A stretch of DNA of 64,000 bases from Flavobacterium sp. (GCF_004295795.1 NZ_SEBR01000001.1:186001-250000); one strand, 5' to 3'. Numbered from the stretch's first letter, positions 7,826 through 16,422 are shown. Notes: generated by a model not told the origin, from the sequence alone. Numbers and translations are program-made.

Positions 7826-10800
7826 CTAGTAATCTTCTTCGGAGTCGCTGTCAAAAAGATTTACACGCGCGTTTTGTTTCCCGAAAGTCGCGCGGTTGTG
7901 GCCTTCGTTTTGCAGTCGATCGATGATTATGTCGTATTGTTTGGAGATTTCGGCTTCGTCCTGAATAGCGCTTGTGTTGACCAGCTTCCAGGTTTTGGGA
8001 TCGATTTTGCCGTCCGGATTCGTCAGGAAACCTATTGTCACCAATTTCGCAGTCGGGCGCGAATAGGCATTGGTTTGGTTTTCGGCCGTTTTTTTGAAGA
8101 AGAACAACGTAGCCGTTTTGTCTTTGATCGCGATTTTTTTCGTTGTCAGAAGTTCGGTTTTGGAATTGTCGTCGTCTCCGAAATAGACCGCAACAGAAGC
8201 CGCGATTTCCTCGTCGCTCCAAGCCGGGACCCACGATTTTTGGTCGAGTAAAGCGTGAAAAGTCGCGAATTTCGTTTCGCGGTTCAGCAACAATCGATTG
8301 ACAAGATCGGGTTCAGGTTTTTTGTTGTGCGCCAGATCCAATCGGAACAATTCGAGGTTGAAACCCGGCAAATTCAGGTGCTCGATTTTGGAAAACCACT
8401 GTGAAATGTCCTTGTCGGACTTGAATCCGTACAAAAGTGTCGCGTAGTTCTTGAGACTTTCCGATGGCGATTCATACGAATAGTCGTCTTCCTCCACATT
8501 TTGTCGGTCTTTCCAGACTTTGGCGCGTTTGGCGTCGAGCCTTGCATCTGTAAAAAGCAATTTCTTGTACGATTTCAATTTCTTTGGATTCACTTTTTTC
8601 TCGCGGATCAATTGTGTCGTAAATTCCACAATCGGATCCTGATATTCCGAAACGCCGTAATATTGAAGGATTTGCGGATACAGAATCTGGCTGTGTTGGG
8701 TGTCTTCCTCGAATAACGTAAAAAGCCCGTAAATGTCTGATCCATTGTTTGAAAGCGGCAGATCATACTCGAGCAAAACGGCGATTTTCTCGTAAGCCAA
8801 CTTCGATTTTTGCTTGGCAAGCGCTCGGATTATCGCCAGTTGCAAAATTCCGTTCACGCCTTCTTTTCGGTAGCAGCTTTCCAAAAACGGCACGACCTGC
8901 GGATCTTCGATACGTCCGATTTTCTCCAAAAGCGTAGAAACGGCCGTAGTTTCGGACGGTTTAAAATCAAAAGAAGTCAGGAAATCTTTGAGCACGGGCA
9001 AATCGGTCTTGTCCAATTGCAACATATCGACAGACTCGAACGCCGAGTAGCGAATGCTGTCGTTTTCGCTGTTGACATCTTCGAGAAACACTGCCGTTTT
9101 TTTGTCGAACATCGAAAATTCAGGCAAATAGATCTTTGGCGTAAAACCTTTGATGAGATCATCGATGAAATCAGGTTCTTTTTGGCCTTTTGCGACCAAA
9201 GCGCGCATGTACCAAATGAATCCGTCTCTCAGGAAAACCACATATTTGGCGGCTTGCACACAATCTGGACGTTGAGCCGTCACGTCGAATCGGATCAATT
9301 GTTTCTCCTTGTCGTAACTTTCTTTGACGTCGACGAGTTCGGCTTTTCGCTGGCGTTTTTCTTTGTCCTCGGACGGTTTTAACCATTTGTTCCAGGCAGA
9401 TTCGGGCAAACCTCGGCTTGTCGCGGGATAATCGGTTTCCGATGCGATTGTTTCCTCTTCATTTTCTTCGTCGGAAACCAATCCGTTGTAATTGTCGAGA
9501 ATATTGCGTTTTATGTTCGATAGAAGCGTATCACGGCTTTCGACATACTCATAGCGATGGTAAACCCATGCGAACAAGTCGACGGTTTTGCCCGACGGAG
9601 CCGAAAAAGTATACTGTTTGTCATAGGTTTTGAACAGGTTTTTCTTGTCAGAGTCGGCGCGAAAGTTAGAAGTAGGAAGTTTCCAGAACAATTGTTCGTT
9701 CTCTTTTTCAGGCAAGTCGATCGTAAAAAGCGCGAGCGGATCCTCGAATTTCTTCATGTCGGAAATTTCCCTGAACGGAAGAAAAGTAAAAGACGAGACG
9801 AACTTTTTGGCGTTTTCCTCGGATGCGTTCAGACTTCCGACAAGGTAGTATTTCTGACCGTTAACGACAGTTTTCAAACGCAGGTTTTTGCCCGACAAAA
9901 CAGCCGAAGATTCGTATCCGTTGTCGAAAGAAACGCCTGGAGAAGTTGGTGAAATGTCGAGTTCACGGTAAAATTCTTCCTGGATTCGCTTGAGTTCGAA
10001 CGCCGTCGATGCCAGGGTTTCATTGTCGGGAATCGTTTCCTCGAACAAAAAGTAGTAGGCTTTTTCGTTTGCGTCGTAAGCATTGATCTCGATGTTTTTC
10101 GGGTTGCCCGAACGCCGGTTTCCGTACATCGTGAAATAAGATGGAACGCTGATCGAAAATCCGCCTTTTTCGGGAGTGACTGTTTCCCAATTTGGTGAAT
10201 ATTTTTTGAGTTTGATGTTCGGATAGATCTCGTTTTCAAATCGCCTGACGTAATTTCCGTTTCCGCCCATACTTACGCAAACCACTTCAAGCGGCGTGAC
10301 GTAATAGCGATAGTGTTGCGCGTTCCCGATCTTGGTTTTGTTCGAAATGTCGTAAACGGAGTAGTTTTCCTCCGAATAGAATTTCTTCTGAAGAATGTTT
10401 CCCGGGATATTTTCGTAGAACAGACTGTCGAGCGCGTTCGGGCTGAAAACGCCTTCTTTTCTAAGGAAATTACGCGTCGGCAAGCGTTTTAGGTTGATGA
10501 TTCCGCCGTTTGCCAAATCTGGTGTTCCAATGTCGTCGCCGTTGAAAATGTTGCCGGAAACCATCGGAAGCGAAACCATGCCGTCGCCAGTCTTGACGGT
10601 GACGAAATTCGGACGCGTAAAATACCCGTCAATCGTGCGTTTGTTGGTTTGGCCCTTTTCTGTATAAGAATCCAAAACGGGTTTCACGGTATAGCCTTTT
10701 TCTCGTAAAAGTTCGACCAAGCCTTTTTTTCCGGGCAAATGCGCCGCTCCGACAGCCGCGAACAAGCTGCCTTTTTTCGCGATCGAGTCGATGCTTTTCA

Positions 10801-11515
10801 ACATGACCAGATTTCGGTCGGTGATCAAAGCTTTGTGATAGGAAGCCGGCGTCATCAGCACGTAAAGCGAGTCGAGCATGTCGAGGTTTTTCTCGCGGTA
10901 AAAGTCTGTCATGGCCTGGTTCAGCGAACGTTCCTTGAGCAGTTTCATAATCGCCAGTCGGTTTTCGTCCTTGAGTTCCGATGCAGCACTTTCGGCGCTC
11001 ATCACAGAAAGCATCGAGGTTTTCGCATTCTCCAAACCGATGACTTTTTTCTTGTATTTGCGGCCGGTCTGATAAATGAACATATCGAGGTAAGTATCTT
11101 CCTGATAGTCTTTTTGGGTTTCGTTCGTGCGCGACAAAAGGCTGTTGACGATGTTGCTGTTGTTGACGAAAAGCGGAAACAGCTCGTCTTTTTGAAGCGA
11201 TTTTCTCGTGAATCGCGAATAGAATCCGTTTGCGTCGCTTCTGGCCAGACGGTTTTCGGCGCCCATGGCATCGTACATTTCCAACCAGGTTGCCGGATCG
11301 CTTTCGGTGGCGACATAATCGGCAGCCAAAAGGTGTTTGAAAAACGCATCGGACAAGTGGTACGAAACCTTGTCACTAACGTGCATCGAGCCGTAGATGT
11401 AAGATTTTTTGTGCAGACCGTTACCCGAAATCTCCCACAGCAAACTCTGGTATTTCTTGGATTGGGAAAATCCCGGAAGGGCGAACAGCAGCGCTATAAG
11501 GACGATTTTTTTCAA
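7826..11515 (-). CDS. Large secreted TraB/GumN-like protein with HEAT-like C-terminal region
   Basis: Product of 1229 residues if read from TTG 11515, which gives a clean Sec signal peptide (MKKIVLIALLFALPGFSQS). An in-frame ATG at 11623 would put 36 basic residues before it. Residues about 20-280 are a TraB/PrgY/GumN domain: WEISGNGLHKKSYIYGSMHV with His45, TESDPATW, RNLVMLKSI and GAAHLPGKKGLVELL with His259, the two histidine motifs that define the family (proposed metallopeptidase-like). The remaining 900 residues have no domain I can name; residues roughly 820-950 show leucine-rich helical pairs like HEAT repeats. Most GumN proteins are near 300 residues, so this is about four times longer. 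It is probably periplasmic or surface-exposed; function unknown. Confidence 0.8.
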   Translation of the reverse strand: MKKIVLIALLFALPGFSQSKKYQSLLWEISGNGLHKKSYIYGSMHVSDKVSYHLSDAFFKHLLAADYVATESDPATWLEMYDAMGAENRLARSDANGFYSRFTRKSLQKDELFPLFVNNSNIVNSLLSRTNETQKDYQEDTYLDMFIYQTGRKYKKKVIGLENAKTSMLSVMSAESAASELKDENRLAIMKLLKERSLNQAMTDFYREKNLDMLDSLYVLMTPASYHKALITDRNLVMLKSIDSIAKKGSLFAAVGAAHLPGKKGLVELLREKGYTVKPVLDSYTEKGQTNKRTIDGYFTRPNFVTVKTGDGMVSLPMVSGNIFNGDDIGTPDLANGGIINLKRLPTRNFLRKEGVFSPNALDSLFYENIPGNILQKKFYSEENYSVYDISNKTKIGNAQHYRYYVTPLEVVCVSMGGNGNYVRRFENEIYPNIKLKKYSPNWETVTPEKGGFSISVPSYFTMYGNRRSGNPKNIEINAYDANEKAYYFLFEETIPDNETLASTAFELKRIQEEFYRELDISPTSPGVSFDNGYESSAVLSGKNLRLKTVVNGQKYYLVGSLNASEENAKKFVSSFTFLPFREISDMKKFEDPLALFTIDLPEKENEQLFWKLPTSNFRADSDKKNLFKTYDKQYTFSAPSGKTVDLFAWVYHRYEYVESRDTLLSNIKRNILDNYNGLVSDEENEEETIASETDYPATSRGLPESAWNKWLKPSEDKEKRQRKAELVDVKESYDKEKQLIRFDVTAQRPDCVQAAKYVVFLRDGFIWYMRALVAKGQKEPDFIDDLIKGFTPKIYLPEFSMFDKKTAVFLEDVNSENDSIRYSAFESVDMLQLDKTDLPVLKDFLTSFDFKPSETTAVSTLLEKIGRIEDPQVVPFLESCYRKEGVNGILQLAIIRALAKQKSKLAYEKIAVLLEYDLPLSNNGSDIYGLFTLFEEDTQHSQILYPQILQYYGVSEYQDPIVEFTTQLIREKKVNPKKLKSYKKLLFTDARLDAKRAKVWKDRQNVEEDDYSYESPSESLKNYATLLYGFKSDKDISQWFSKIEHLNLPGFNLELFRLDLAHNKKPEPDLVNRLLLNRETKFATFHALLDQKSWVPAWSDEEIAASVAVYFGDDDNSKTELLTTKKIAIKDKTATLFFFKKTAENQTNAYSRPTAKLVTIGFLTNPDGKIDPKTWKLVNTSAIQDEAEISKQYDIIIDRLQNEGHNRATFGKQNARVNLFDSDSEEDY

Positions 11516-11541
11516 AACGGGAAAGCAATGTTTGTTTCTCG

Positions 11542-11549
11542 TAAATATA
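11542..11549 (-). promoter_or_regulatory. Near-consensus -7 box TATATTTA for the TraB-like gene
   Basis: One mismatch to TAnnTTTG on the minus strand, 26 nt upstream of TTG 11515. It supports the TTG start, because the upstream ATG at 11623 would lie outside the transcript. Confidence 0.4.
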
Positions 11550-11625
11550 GCGAAATGGCGATGGAGTTTTCGCGTTTTGTTTTTGGATGGATTTGGGTTT
11601 GATCCAGGCTCAATTTTATGCAAAA

Positions 11626-11666
11626 TCCCAGACCTAACAAATTTTCGAAATTTGTTAGGTCTGGGA
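11626..11666. repeat. Long perfect palindrome, CCTAACA family (copy 1)
   Basis: Two 19-nt arms (TCCCAGACCTAACAAATTT and its exact complement) around a 3-nt TCG loop. It lies 3' of the GH30 gene on the minus strand, where a short T run after the arm could let it act as a terminator. Related palindromes at 23985-24023 and 59160-59188 share the CCTAACA/TGTTAGG arm. Confidence 0.85.
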
Positions 11667-11716
11667 AAGTTCGGGGAGAAAAGTGATACCCGATTACAGA
11701 TTTTCTGTAATTTTTG

Positions 11717-13822
11717 TTAATTCTTGATTAGTTTCAATGTTTGATTTTTGCTATCGACAATTCTCACGAAATAGCTTCCGGCGTTGAGATTCGAAATGTC
11801 GATCAAGTTGTCGCCGATGGAAAGGTCTCCGGTTTTGACCGATTTTCCGGTGATGTCGACAATCTGGTAAGACGAAGTTTCAGACGCGAACAAAGTCACT
11901 TGGTTCGAAGCCGGATTCGGGTACAAAAACGCGATGTCAGACGTGGTTTCGACAGTTTGTTTCACATCGGCTTCACGCGCCGTCGACTCGACTTGATTCA
12001 GCGACCATTGTTGGTTGTTTCCGCCGCTGTAAGTCCAAACTTGGATATTGGCGCCGTTTGCTATAGAAACATCTTGCACGTCGAGCGATTTGCCGCTGAG
12101 CACGTTCGTGATTCTGTAAAATCCGCTTCCCACGCTCACGACTTGCCATTTGAACTCGTTTCCGGAGCCGAAATTTCTTTGTACGACTTTTATGCCGTCG
12201 GCTGTGCTGTTATTTTCGGGCGCAAGATACATTTGGGTCGATTTTACCCTGATGTAGAAATTGCCGCTTCCCGCGTCTTCGAACTTCCAGCGTTGGTTTG
12301 CGCCTCCGCCGTTGGTGATTTCCCATTGTTGGATTCTCGATCCGCTTGTTGTGGAATTATCGGCGACGTCGAGCGCTTTGTTGCTGTGTCTGGCGACGAT
12401 GTTGTAGTAACCCGGAAAGCTCGTGCCGCCGGTCGATGGCGTCCATTTGAAAGTCACCGCAGACGAAGCGGGAATGTTGTAGTTGAAAGCGTTAGAACCC
12501 GAAACGACTTTGATCGTATTGGCTGAACCCGAATTGTAAACCACGGTCACGATAGAGTTGTCGCTGTTGCGGAAAGCTGTCGCGTGAATCGATCCGTTTG
12601 AGGACGAGCAGCCAATTCTTTGGGCGTTGGCTTTCACGAATTTCGCAAACTGGCCAATGATGTAATACGAAGTGTTTCGGGAAAAGCTTGTGCTGTTGTT
12701 GACCGTGACCGCGCCTTGGCATGTCGTGCAGCCGCCGGGCGTTCTCGGGCCGTAACTCGGATTTGTGGCGAGATTCCATTCGAGAGCGGTTTTGGCCCAG
12801 TTGTTCATTGAGCCGATCATCACGTTTTGCATGTGCCAACCGAAATCGCCTGAAAAGTTGCCCGGTCCGCCGACGTACTGTTCTGTGAAGTAGACGTTTT
12901 TGTTCGTGGCATTTTTTACGGTTGTCATTGCCGATATATTTCCGGCGTATAAGTGGAAAGCCGCTCCATCGACGTAACCGCTGTTGTTCAAAACATCGAT
13001 CGGATAAGCCGTGTTGTCGCAATTGTGGTCGAACGCGATGATTTTGACGCCTCCAAAACCAGCTGCGGCTTTTTGCGGACCGAGGTGATTGTTGATGAAA
13101 TCTTTTGCCTGGCCGGAATTCATCAGCATACTAGGTTCGTTGTAAGGATTTTCAGGTTCGTTTTGCGGTGTGACTGCCCAAATGTTGATGCCTTGTGCCT
13201 GCATCGCCTGGAAGTATTTCACGAAATATCTTGCGTAGGCCGAATAGTATTGGGTTTGGAGGCTTCCGCCGACCCACGAGTTGTTGGTTTTCATCCAGCG
13301 CGGTGCCGACCAAGGCGTTGCGAGGATTTTGATGTTCGGGTTGATGATCAGGATTTTTTTGAGAATCGGGATCAGGTAGGTGAGATCCGGGCCGTTCAGG
13401 CTGAAGTTGTTCATGTTCGTGTCGCCCGAGGTTTCGTTGTAGGAATAGGATGAATTGGACAGATCGGAAGCGGCGATGGAAATGCGGACGACCGATGAAC
13501 TCAAGCCCGTATTGGGATTGAAGATTTCCTGAAGCAGATTGTTCTGTTGGGTTGCTGCCATGTTGGAAATGACTTCGGCCGATCCTTGCGTAAGGCACCA
13601 ACCGTAGCCGTCGATGGTTTGGTAAGTCGTTCCCGGATTTACCGTTACAGTTGACGCATTTGTTCCGGAGTTTGCGGCGAAACTTACGTTGCCTTGTTGG
13701 GCAAGAAGCGCCGTTTGGTCGCCTCTTGTGAGCCAGGGCGTGACCGTTTGTGCTTTCGTATGCGTTCCGAGGAGCGCGATTGCGGCCGTGAGGACAAGGC
13801 TTTTGAATGTAATCTTGTGCAT
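11717..13822 (-). CDS. T9SS-secreted GH30-type glycoside hydrolase with ricin-type lectin domain
   Basis: Secreted glycosidase of 701 residues. Order: Sec signal peptide (1-24, ending TKAQ); glycoside hydrolase family 30 (beta/alpha)8 barrel about 45-400 followed by its beta domain to about 460; a ricin B-type beta-trefoil (CBM13-like) about 470-610 with repeated Q-x-W motifs (IQQW, NQRW, NQQW); and a T9SS type A sorting domain about 630-701 (FLYPNPASNQ ... GSYFVRI). Likely acid/base is Glu222 in TPQNEPENP and likely nucleophile Glu314 in VYFTEQYVGG. GH30 enzymes act on beta-glucosyl, beta-1,6-glucan or xylan substrates; which one cannot be told here. Export is expected through SprA, whose gene starts at the right edge. 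Confidence 0.9.
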   Translation of the reverse strand: MHKITFKSLVLTAAIALLGTHTKAQTVTPWLTRGDQTALLAQQGNVSFAANSGTNASTVTVNPGTTYQTIDGYGWCLTQGSAEVISNMAATQQNNLLQEIFNPNTGLSSSVVRISIAASDLSNSSYSYNETSGDTNMNNFSLNGPDLTYLIPILKKILIINPNIKILATPWSAPRWMKTNNSWVGGSLQTQYYSAYARYFVKYFQAMQAQGINIWAVTPQNEPENPYNEPSMLMNSGQAKDFINNHLGPQKAAAGFGGVKIIAFDHNCDNTAYPIDVLNNSGYVDGAAFHLYAGNISAMTTVKNATNKNVYFTEQYVGGPGNFSGDFGWHMQNVMIGSMNNWAKTALEWNLATNPSYGPRTPGGCTTCQGAVTVNNSTSFSRNTSYYIIGQFAKFVKANAQRIGCSSSNGSIHATAFRNSDNSIVTVVYNSGSANTIKVVSGSNAFNYNIPASSAVTFKWTPSTGGTSFPGYYNIVARHSNKALDVADNSTTSGSRIQQWEITNGGGANQRWKFEDAGSGNFYIRVKSTQMYLAPENNSTADGIKVVQRNFGSGNEFKWQVVSVGSGFYRITNVLSGKSLDVQDVSIANGANIQVWTYSGGNNQQWSLNQVESTAREADVKQTVETTSDIAFLYPNPASNQVTLFASETSSYQIVDITGKSVKTGDLSIGDNLIDISNLNAGSYFVRIVDSKNQTLKLIKN

Positions 13823-13864
13823 AACAAAATAATTTTGTGGTTAGTACTGATTTTATGGTTTTCC

Positions 13865-13872
13865 TAAAGTTA
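13865..13872 (-). promoter_or_regulatory. Near-consensus -7 box TAACTTTA for the GH30 gene
   Basis: Minus-strand TAACTTTA, one mismatch to TAnnTTTG, 42 nt upstream of the ATG at 13822. The same octamer occurs upstream of the DUF1579 lipoprotein and the universal stress gene. Confidence 0.35.
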
Positions 13873-14131
13873 GCCCATCTATTTTGTTGATGTGTTCAAT
13901 TTCAAACCTTACAAAAACTCATCATTTACGACATTATCAATTTTGACGCGGATTGGTTAAGTGGTTTGCGAAAATCGGTGTTAGGTTTTGATGTGTTTTC
14001 GAAATCGACGAATGGACGCGTTTGTTGGGTTTTTGATAAGGTGGAAGTTTTGGAAATTGGACTGCGCAAGGGATGGCGGCTTTATTTAAGCTCTTTTTGC
14101 CGAGCTGTTTTTTGGTCGCTTTGGACTATTG

Positions 14132-14171
14132 TGGTGGCAAAAAAGCGAGTGCCGTCCAGCCCGACGGCGGC
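14132..14171 (+). repeat. Dispersed G+C-rich intergenic repeat, copy A
   Basis: An A-run followed by a G+C-rich end, finishing CAGCCCGACGGCGGC (14157-14171). The same 15-mer, again preceded by an A-run, occurs on the opposite strand at 53367-53381. Both copies sit beside an NNGCAG array. Confidence 0.6.
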
Positions 14172-14232
14172 TTTTTTAGGTGGCGGTCGCTGCATCGGAA
14201 GCTTCCAAGCCGCCGATGCGCCCAAGTTTTAG

Positions 14233-14316
14233 TTGCAGTAGCAGTGGCAGTGGCAGTGGCAGTGGCAGAAGCAGAAGCAGAAGCAGAAGCAGTAGCAGTA
14301 GCTGAAGCTGAAACAG
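14233..14316 (+). repeat. Hexanucleotide array (NNGCAG), 14 units
   Basis: Fourteen consecutive 6-bp units of the form NNGCAG: TTGCAG, TAGCAG, four TGGCAG, four AAGCAG, TAGCAG, then three degenerate units ending AAACAG. A further TTGCAG follows at 14323. A second array is at 53239-53286. Confidence 0.9.
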
Positions 14317-14373
14317 TCGTCAGTTGCAGAAGTCGAGGTAGGAAATAGTAAGGCGAAGGCGATGTTTAAACAC

Positions 14374-14400
14374 AAAAAACCCCGCCGAAGCGAGGTTTTT
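14374..14400 (-). terminator. Rho-independent terminator of the rplM-rpsI-rpsB-tsf operon
   Basis: Arms AACCCCGC (14378-14385) and GCGAGGTT (14390-14397) with a CGAA loop on the plus strand (TTCG on the transcript) and a T run on the minus strand, 21 bp after the tsf stop. Confidence 0.85.
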
Positions 14401-14421
14401 CTATCAAAATGTGAATGATAA

Positions 14422-15246
14422 TTAACCTAGAGCAGCTCTCTTGAAGCCAGTCACAGTAAGGTTTGCATCTACAGATTTCACGTAAGCAGTAACGTTTACG
14501 GAAGAATCCTTGATGTAATCTTGGTTCACCAAAGTATTGTCTTTGAAGAAACGTTGCAATTTTCCTTTCGCGATGTTTTCAAGCATAGCTTCTGGCTTGC
14601 CTTCCTGACGCAATTGGTCTTTTGCGATCTCGATTTCTTTAGCGACTGTGTCGGCATCAACTCCTGTTTCGTCAAGTGCGATCGGGTTCATGGCGGCAGC
14701 TTGCATCGCTACGTTACGCGCAGCTTCTTCAGCTCCGTCAACGTTTGCGGAAAGAGAAACCAAAGTGGCGATCTTGTTACCCGCGTGGATGTAAGAACCT
14801 ACAAATGCTCCGGAAAGTTTCTCGAAAGATCCGATTTCGATTTTTTCTCCGATAACGCCTGTTTGCTCGATCAATTTGTCGGCAACAGTCATTCCGTTGA
14901 AATCAGCGGCAAGGAATGCCTCTTTAGAATCGAAGTTGATCGCAAGGTTGGCCAAATCTGTAGCCAATTTTACGAAACCTTCGTTTTTACCTACGAAGTC
15001 AGTCTCGCAGTTCAAGGTGATGACAACGCCTTCAGTCTTGTCGGCATTGACGACAGCGATTGCAGCGCCTTCGGTAGACTCACGGTCTGAACGGTTGGCG
15101 GCAACTTTTTGTCCTTTTTTGCGAAGGATCTCGATCGCTTTGTCGAAATCTCCTTCGGCTTCAACAAGGGCTTTTTTGCAGTCCATCATACCAGCTCCGG
15201 TAGCGGTGCGTAGTTTGTTTACGTCTGCAGCAGTGATAGTTGACAT
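14422..15246 (-). CDS. tsf: Translation elongation factor Ts
   Basis: Guanine-nucleotide exchange factor that recycles EF-Tu from GDP to GTP in the cytosol. It has 274 residues, the usual Bacteroidota length. The N-terminal UBA-like helix domain carries LRTATGAGMMDCKKALVEAEGDFDKAIEILRKKG, followed by the conserved linker KVAANRSDRESTEG and the core beginning LNCETDFVGKNEGF, which contacts EF-Tu. It is the last gene of the minus-strand ribosomal operon, 136 bp after rpsB, and is followed by a strong terminator. The rpsB-tsf spacer holds a long inverted repeat. Confidence 0.98.
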   Translation of the reverse strand: MSTITAADVNKLRTATGAGMMDCKKALVEAEGDFDKAIEILRKKGQKVAANRSDRESTEGAAIAVVNADKTEGVVITLNCETDFVGKNEGFVKLATDLANLAINFDSKEAFLAADFNGMTVADKLIEQTGVIGEKIEIGSFEKLSGAFVGSYIHAGNKIATLVSLSANVDGAEEAARNVAMQAAAMNPIALDETGVDADTVAKEIEIAKDQLRQEGKPEAMLENIAKGKLQRFFKDNTLVNQDYIKDSSVNVTAYVKSVDANLTVTGFKRAALG

Positions 15247-15284
15247 ATCTCTTAAGTTGTAAGTTTATAATTTGTGTAAAAGAA

Positions 15285-15374
15285 AAAATTCCAAATCCCA
15301 AATCCCAAAATCCAACTTTAAAAAACCGTTATTTCGGCAATCCGATTGGAATTTGGAATTTGATTTTTGGAATC
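15285..15374. repeat. Imperfect inverted repeat of CCAAATCCC/TTGGAATTT motifs
   Basis: A left part made of tandem CCAAATCC-like units (about 15285-15315) faces a right part of TTGGAATTTGG-like units (about 15345-15374); the reverse complement of the right resembles the left over roughly 30 nt. It lies between rpsB and tsf inside the operon and would fold in the mRNA. Confidence 0.6.
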
Positions 15375-15382
15375 TTAAAGAT

Positions 15383-16234
15383 TTATTCTTCAGTCTTGGT
15401 TTCAGTTTCAGCTTCTGCTGCCGGAGTTTCAACGGCCGGAGCTTCTTCTACTGCAGGCGCTGCTTCAGCTTTTGGAGCCTTGTTGGCTTTTGGAGCTGCT
15501 GCGTCTGTAGTTTCTTCGTCTGACTCGTCGAATGCCGCGTCAGCGTTTCTGTTGCTCAAACCTTCGATAACTGCGTTAGATACCAAAGAAAGAATTTTGT
15601 CGATTGATTTCGAAGCATCGTCATTTGCAGGGATGACATAATCTACCTCACGTGGGTCAGAATTAGTATCAACCATTGCGAAAACCGGAATGTTTAATTT
15701 GCGAGCTTCTTTTACTGCGATGTGTTCAGCCTTGATGTCAACTACGAAAAGCGCAGCTGGCAAACGAGACATATCAGCGATAGAACCTAAGTTCTTCTCG
15801 AGCTTTGCACGTAGACGGTCGATTTGCAGTTTCTCCTTTTTGGAAAGAGTGTCGAAAGTTCCGTCTTTCTTCATCTTGTCGATAGAAGTCATTTTCTTGA
15901 CTGCTTTACGGATAGTGACGAAGTTAGTCAGCATTCCGCCTGGCCATCTTTCTGTGATGTAAGGCATGTTTGCTGCGGCAGCTTTCTCGGCTACGATGTC
16001 TTTTGCTTGTTTTTTAGTCGCAACGAATAGGATTTTGCGACCTGATGCAGCGATCTTTTTCATGGCCTCGTTAGCCTCTTCGATCTTTGCTGCAGTTTTG
16101 TACAGGTTGATAATGTGGATTCCATTACGCTCCATGTAGATGTAAGGAGCCATGTTCGGATCCCATTTTCTGGTCATGTGTCCAAAGTGTACACCTGCTT
16201 CCAGTAAGTCTTTAACTTCTACTTTGTTTGCCAT
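15383..16234 (-). CDS. rpsB: 30S ribosomal protein S2 with long acidic/Ala-rich tail
   Basis: Small-subunit ribosomal protein S2 (283 residues). The core, about residues 1-225, is standard: VKDLLEAGVHFGHMTRKWDPNM, ILFVATKKQAKDIV, ERWPGGMLTNF, and NIPVFAMVDTNSDP before YVIPANDDASKSI. After that comes a low-complexity C-terminal tail of about 55 residues rich in Ala, Glu, Pro and Thr that is absent from E. coli S2 and looks disordered. It reads into tsf and follows rpsI after a 188-bp gap that may hold its own leader. Confidence 0.97.
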   Translation of the reverse strand: MANKVEVKDLLEAGVHFGHMTRKWDPNMAPYIYMERNGIHIINLYKTAAKIEEANEAMKKIAASGRKILFVATKKQAKDIVAEKAAAANMPYITERWPGGMLTNFVTIRKAVKKMTSIDKMKKDGTFDTLSKKEKLQIDRLRAKLEKNLGSIADMSRLPAALFVVDIKAEHIAVKEARKLNIPVFAMVDTNSDPREVDYVIPANDDASKSIDKILSLVSNAVIEGLSNRNADAAFDESDEETTDAAAPKANKAPKAEAAPAVEEAPAVETPAAEAETETKTEE

Positions 16235-16363
16235 TTTGTAAATAGTTTACGTTCTGTTGAATTAGCAATGTGTTTTTTAGATTTTCGGATTTCGGATTTT
16301 CAGACTTTCACATCTGTTTTACCTCAATCGCTATCGTCAACCCATTTAGATGCTAAACTAGTG

Positions 16364-16379
16364 TCAGACCTCGGTCTGA
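16364..16379 (-). other. Short hairpin between rpsI and rpsB
   Basis: Arms TCAGACC and GGTCTGA with only 2 nt between them (in practice a 5-bp stem with a larger loop) in the 188-bp rpsI-rpsB spacer. It could be a processing or leader element; there is no T run, so it is not an obvious terminator. Confidence 0.4.
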
Positions 16380-16422
16380 TAACAACATTAACTTAGTTAT
16401 AAAATAAATTGTTGGATGAAGA

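Larger units (their letters stand above)
13873..14373. other. Repeat-rich intergenic region between the GH30 gene and tsf
   Basis: A 500-bp stretch with no credible gene. Two plus-strand frames open here, but they run through the hexamer array and yield only Val-Ala/Glu-Ala repeats. It contains the G+C-rich repeat at 14132-14171, an inverted GCATCGG/CCGATGC pair at about 14192-14219, and the NNGCAG array at 14233-14316. Confidence 0.7.

Noticed and set aside
14233..14316. Possible CRISPR array
   Set aside because: Six-base units with no spacers and no cas genes; it is a simple hexamer tandem repeat.
13966..14348. Two overlapping plus-strand frames before tsf
   Set aside because: They run through the NNGCAG array and give only Val-Ala and Glu-Ala repeats; no promoter, no domain.
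16364..16379. TCAGACC/GGTCTGA hairpin as a terminator between rpsI and rpsB
   Set aside because: No T run on the minus strand, and the operon continues into rpsB-tsf; listed only as a hairpin of unknown role.
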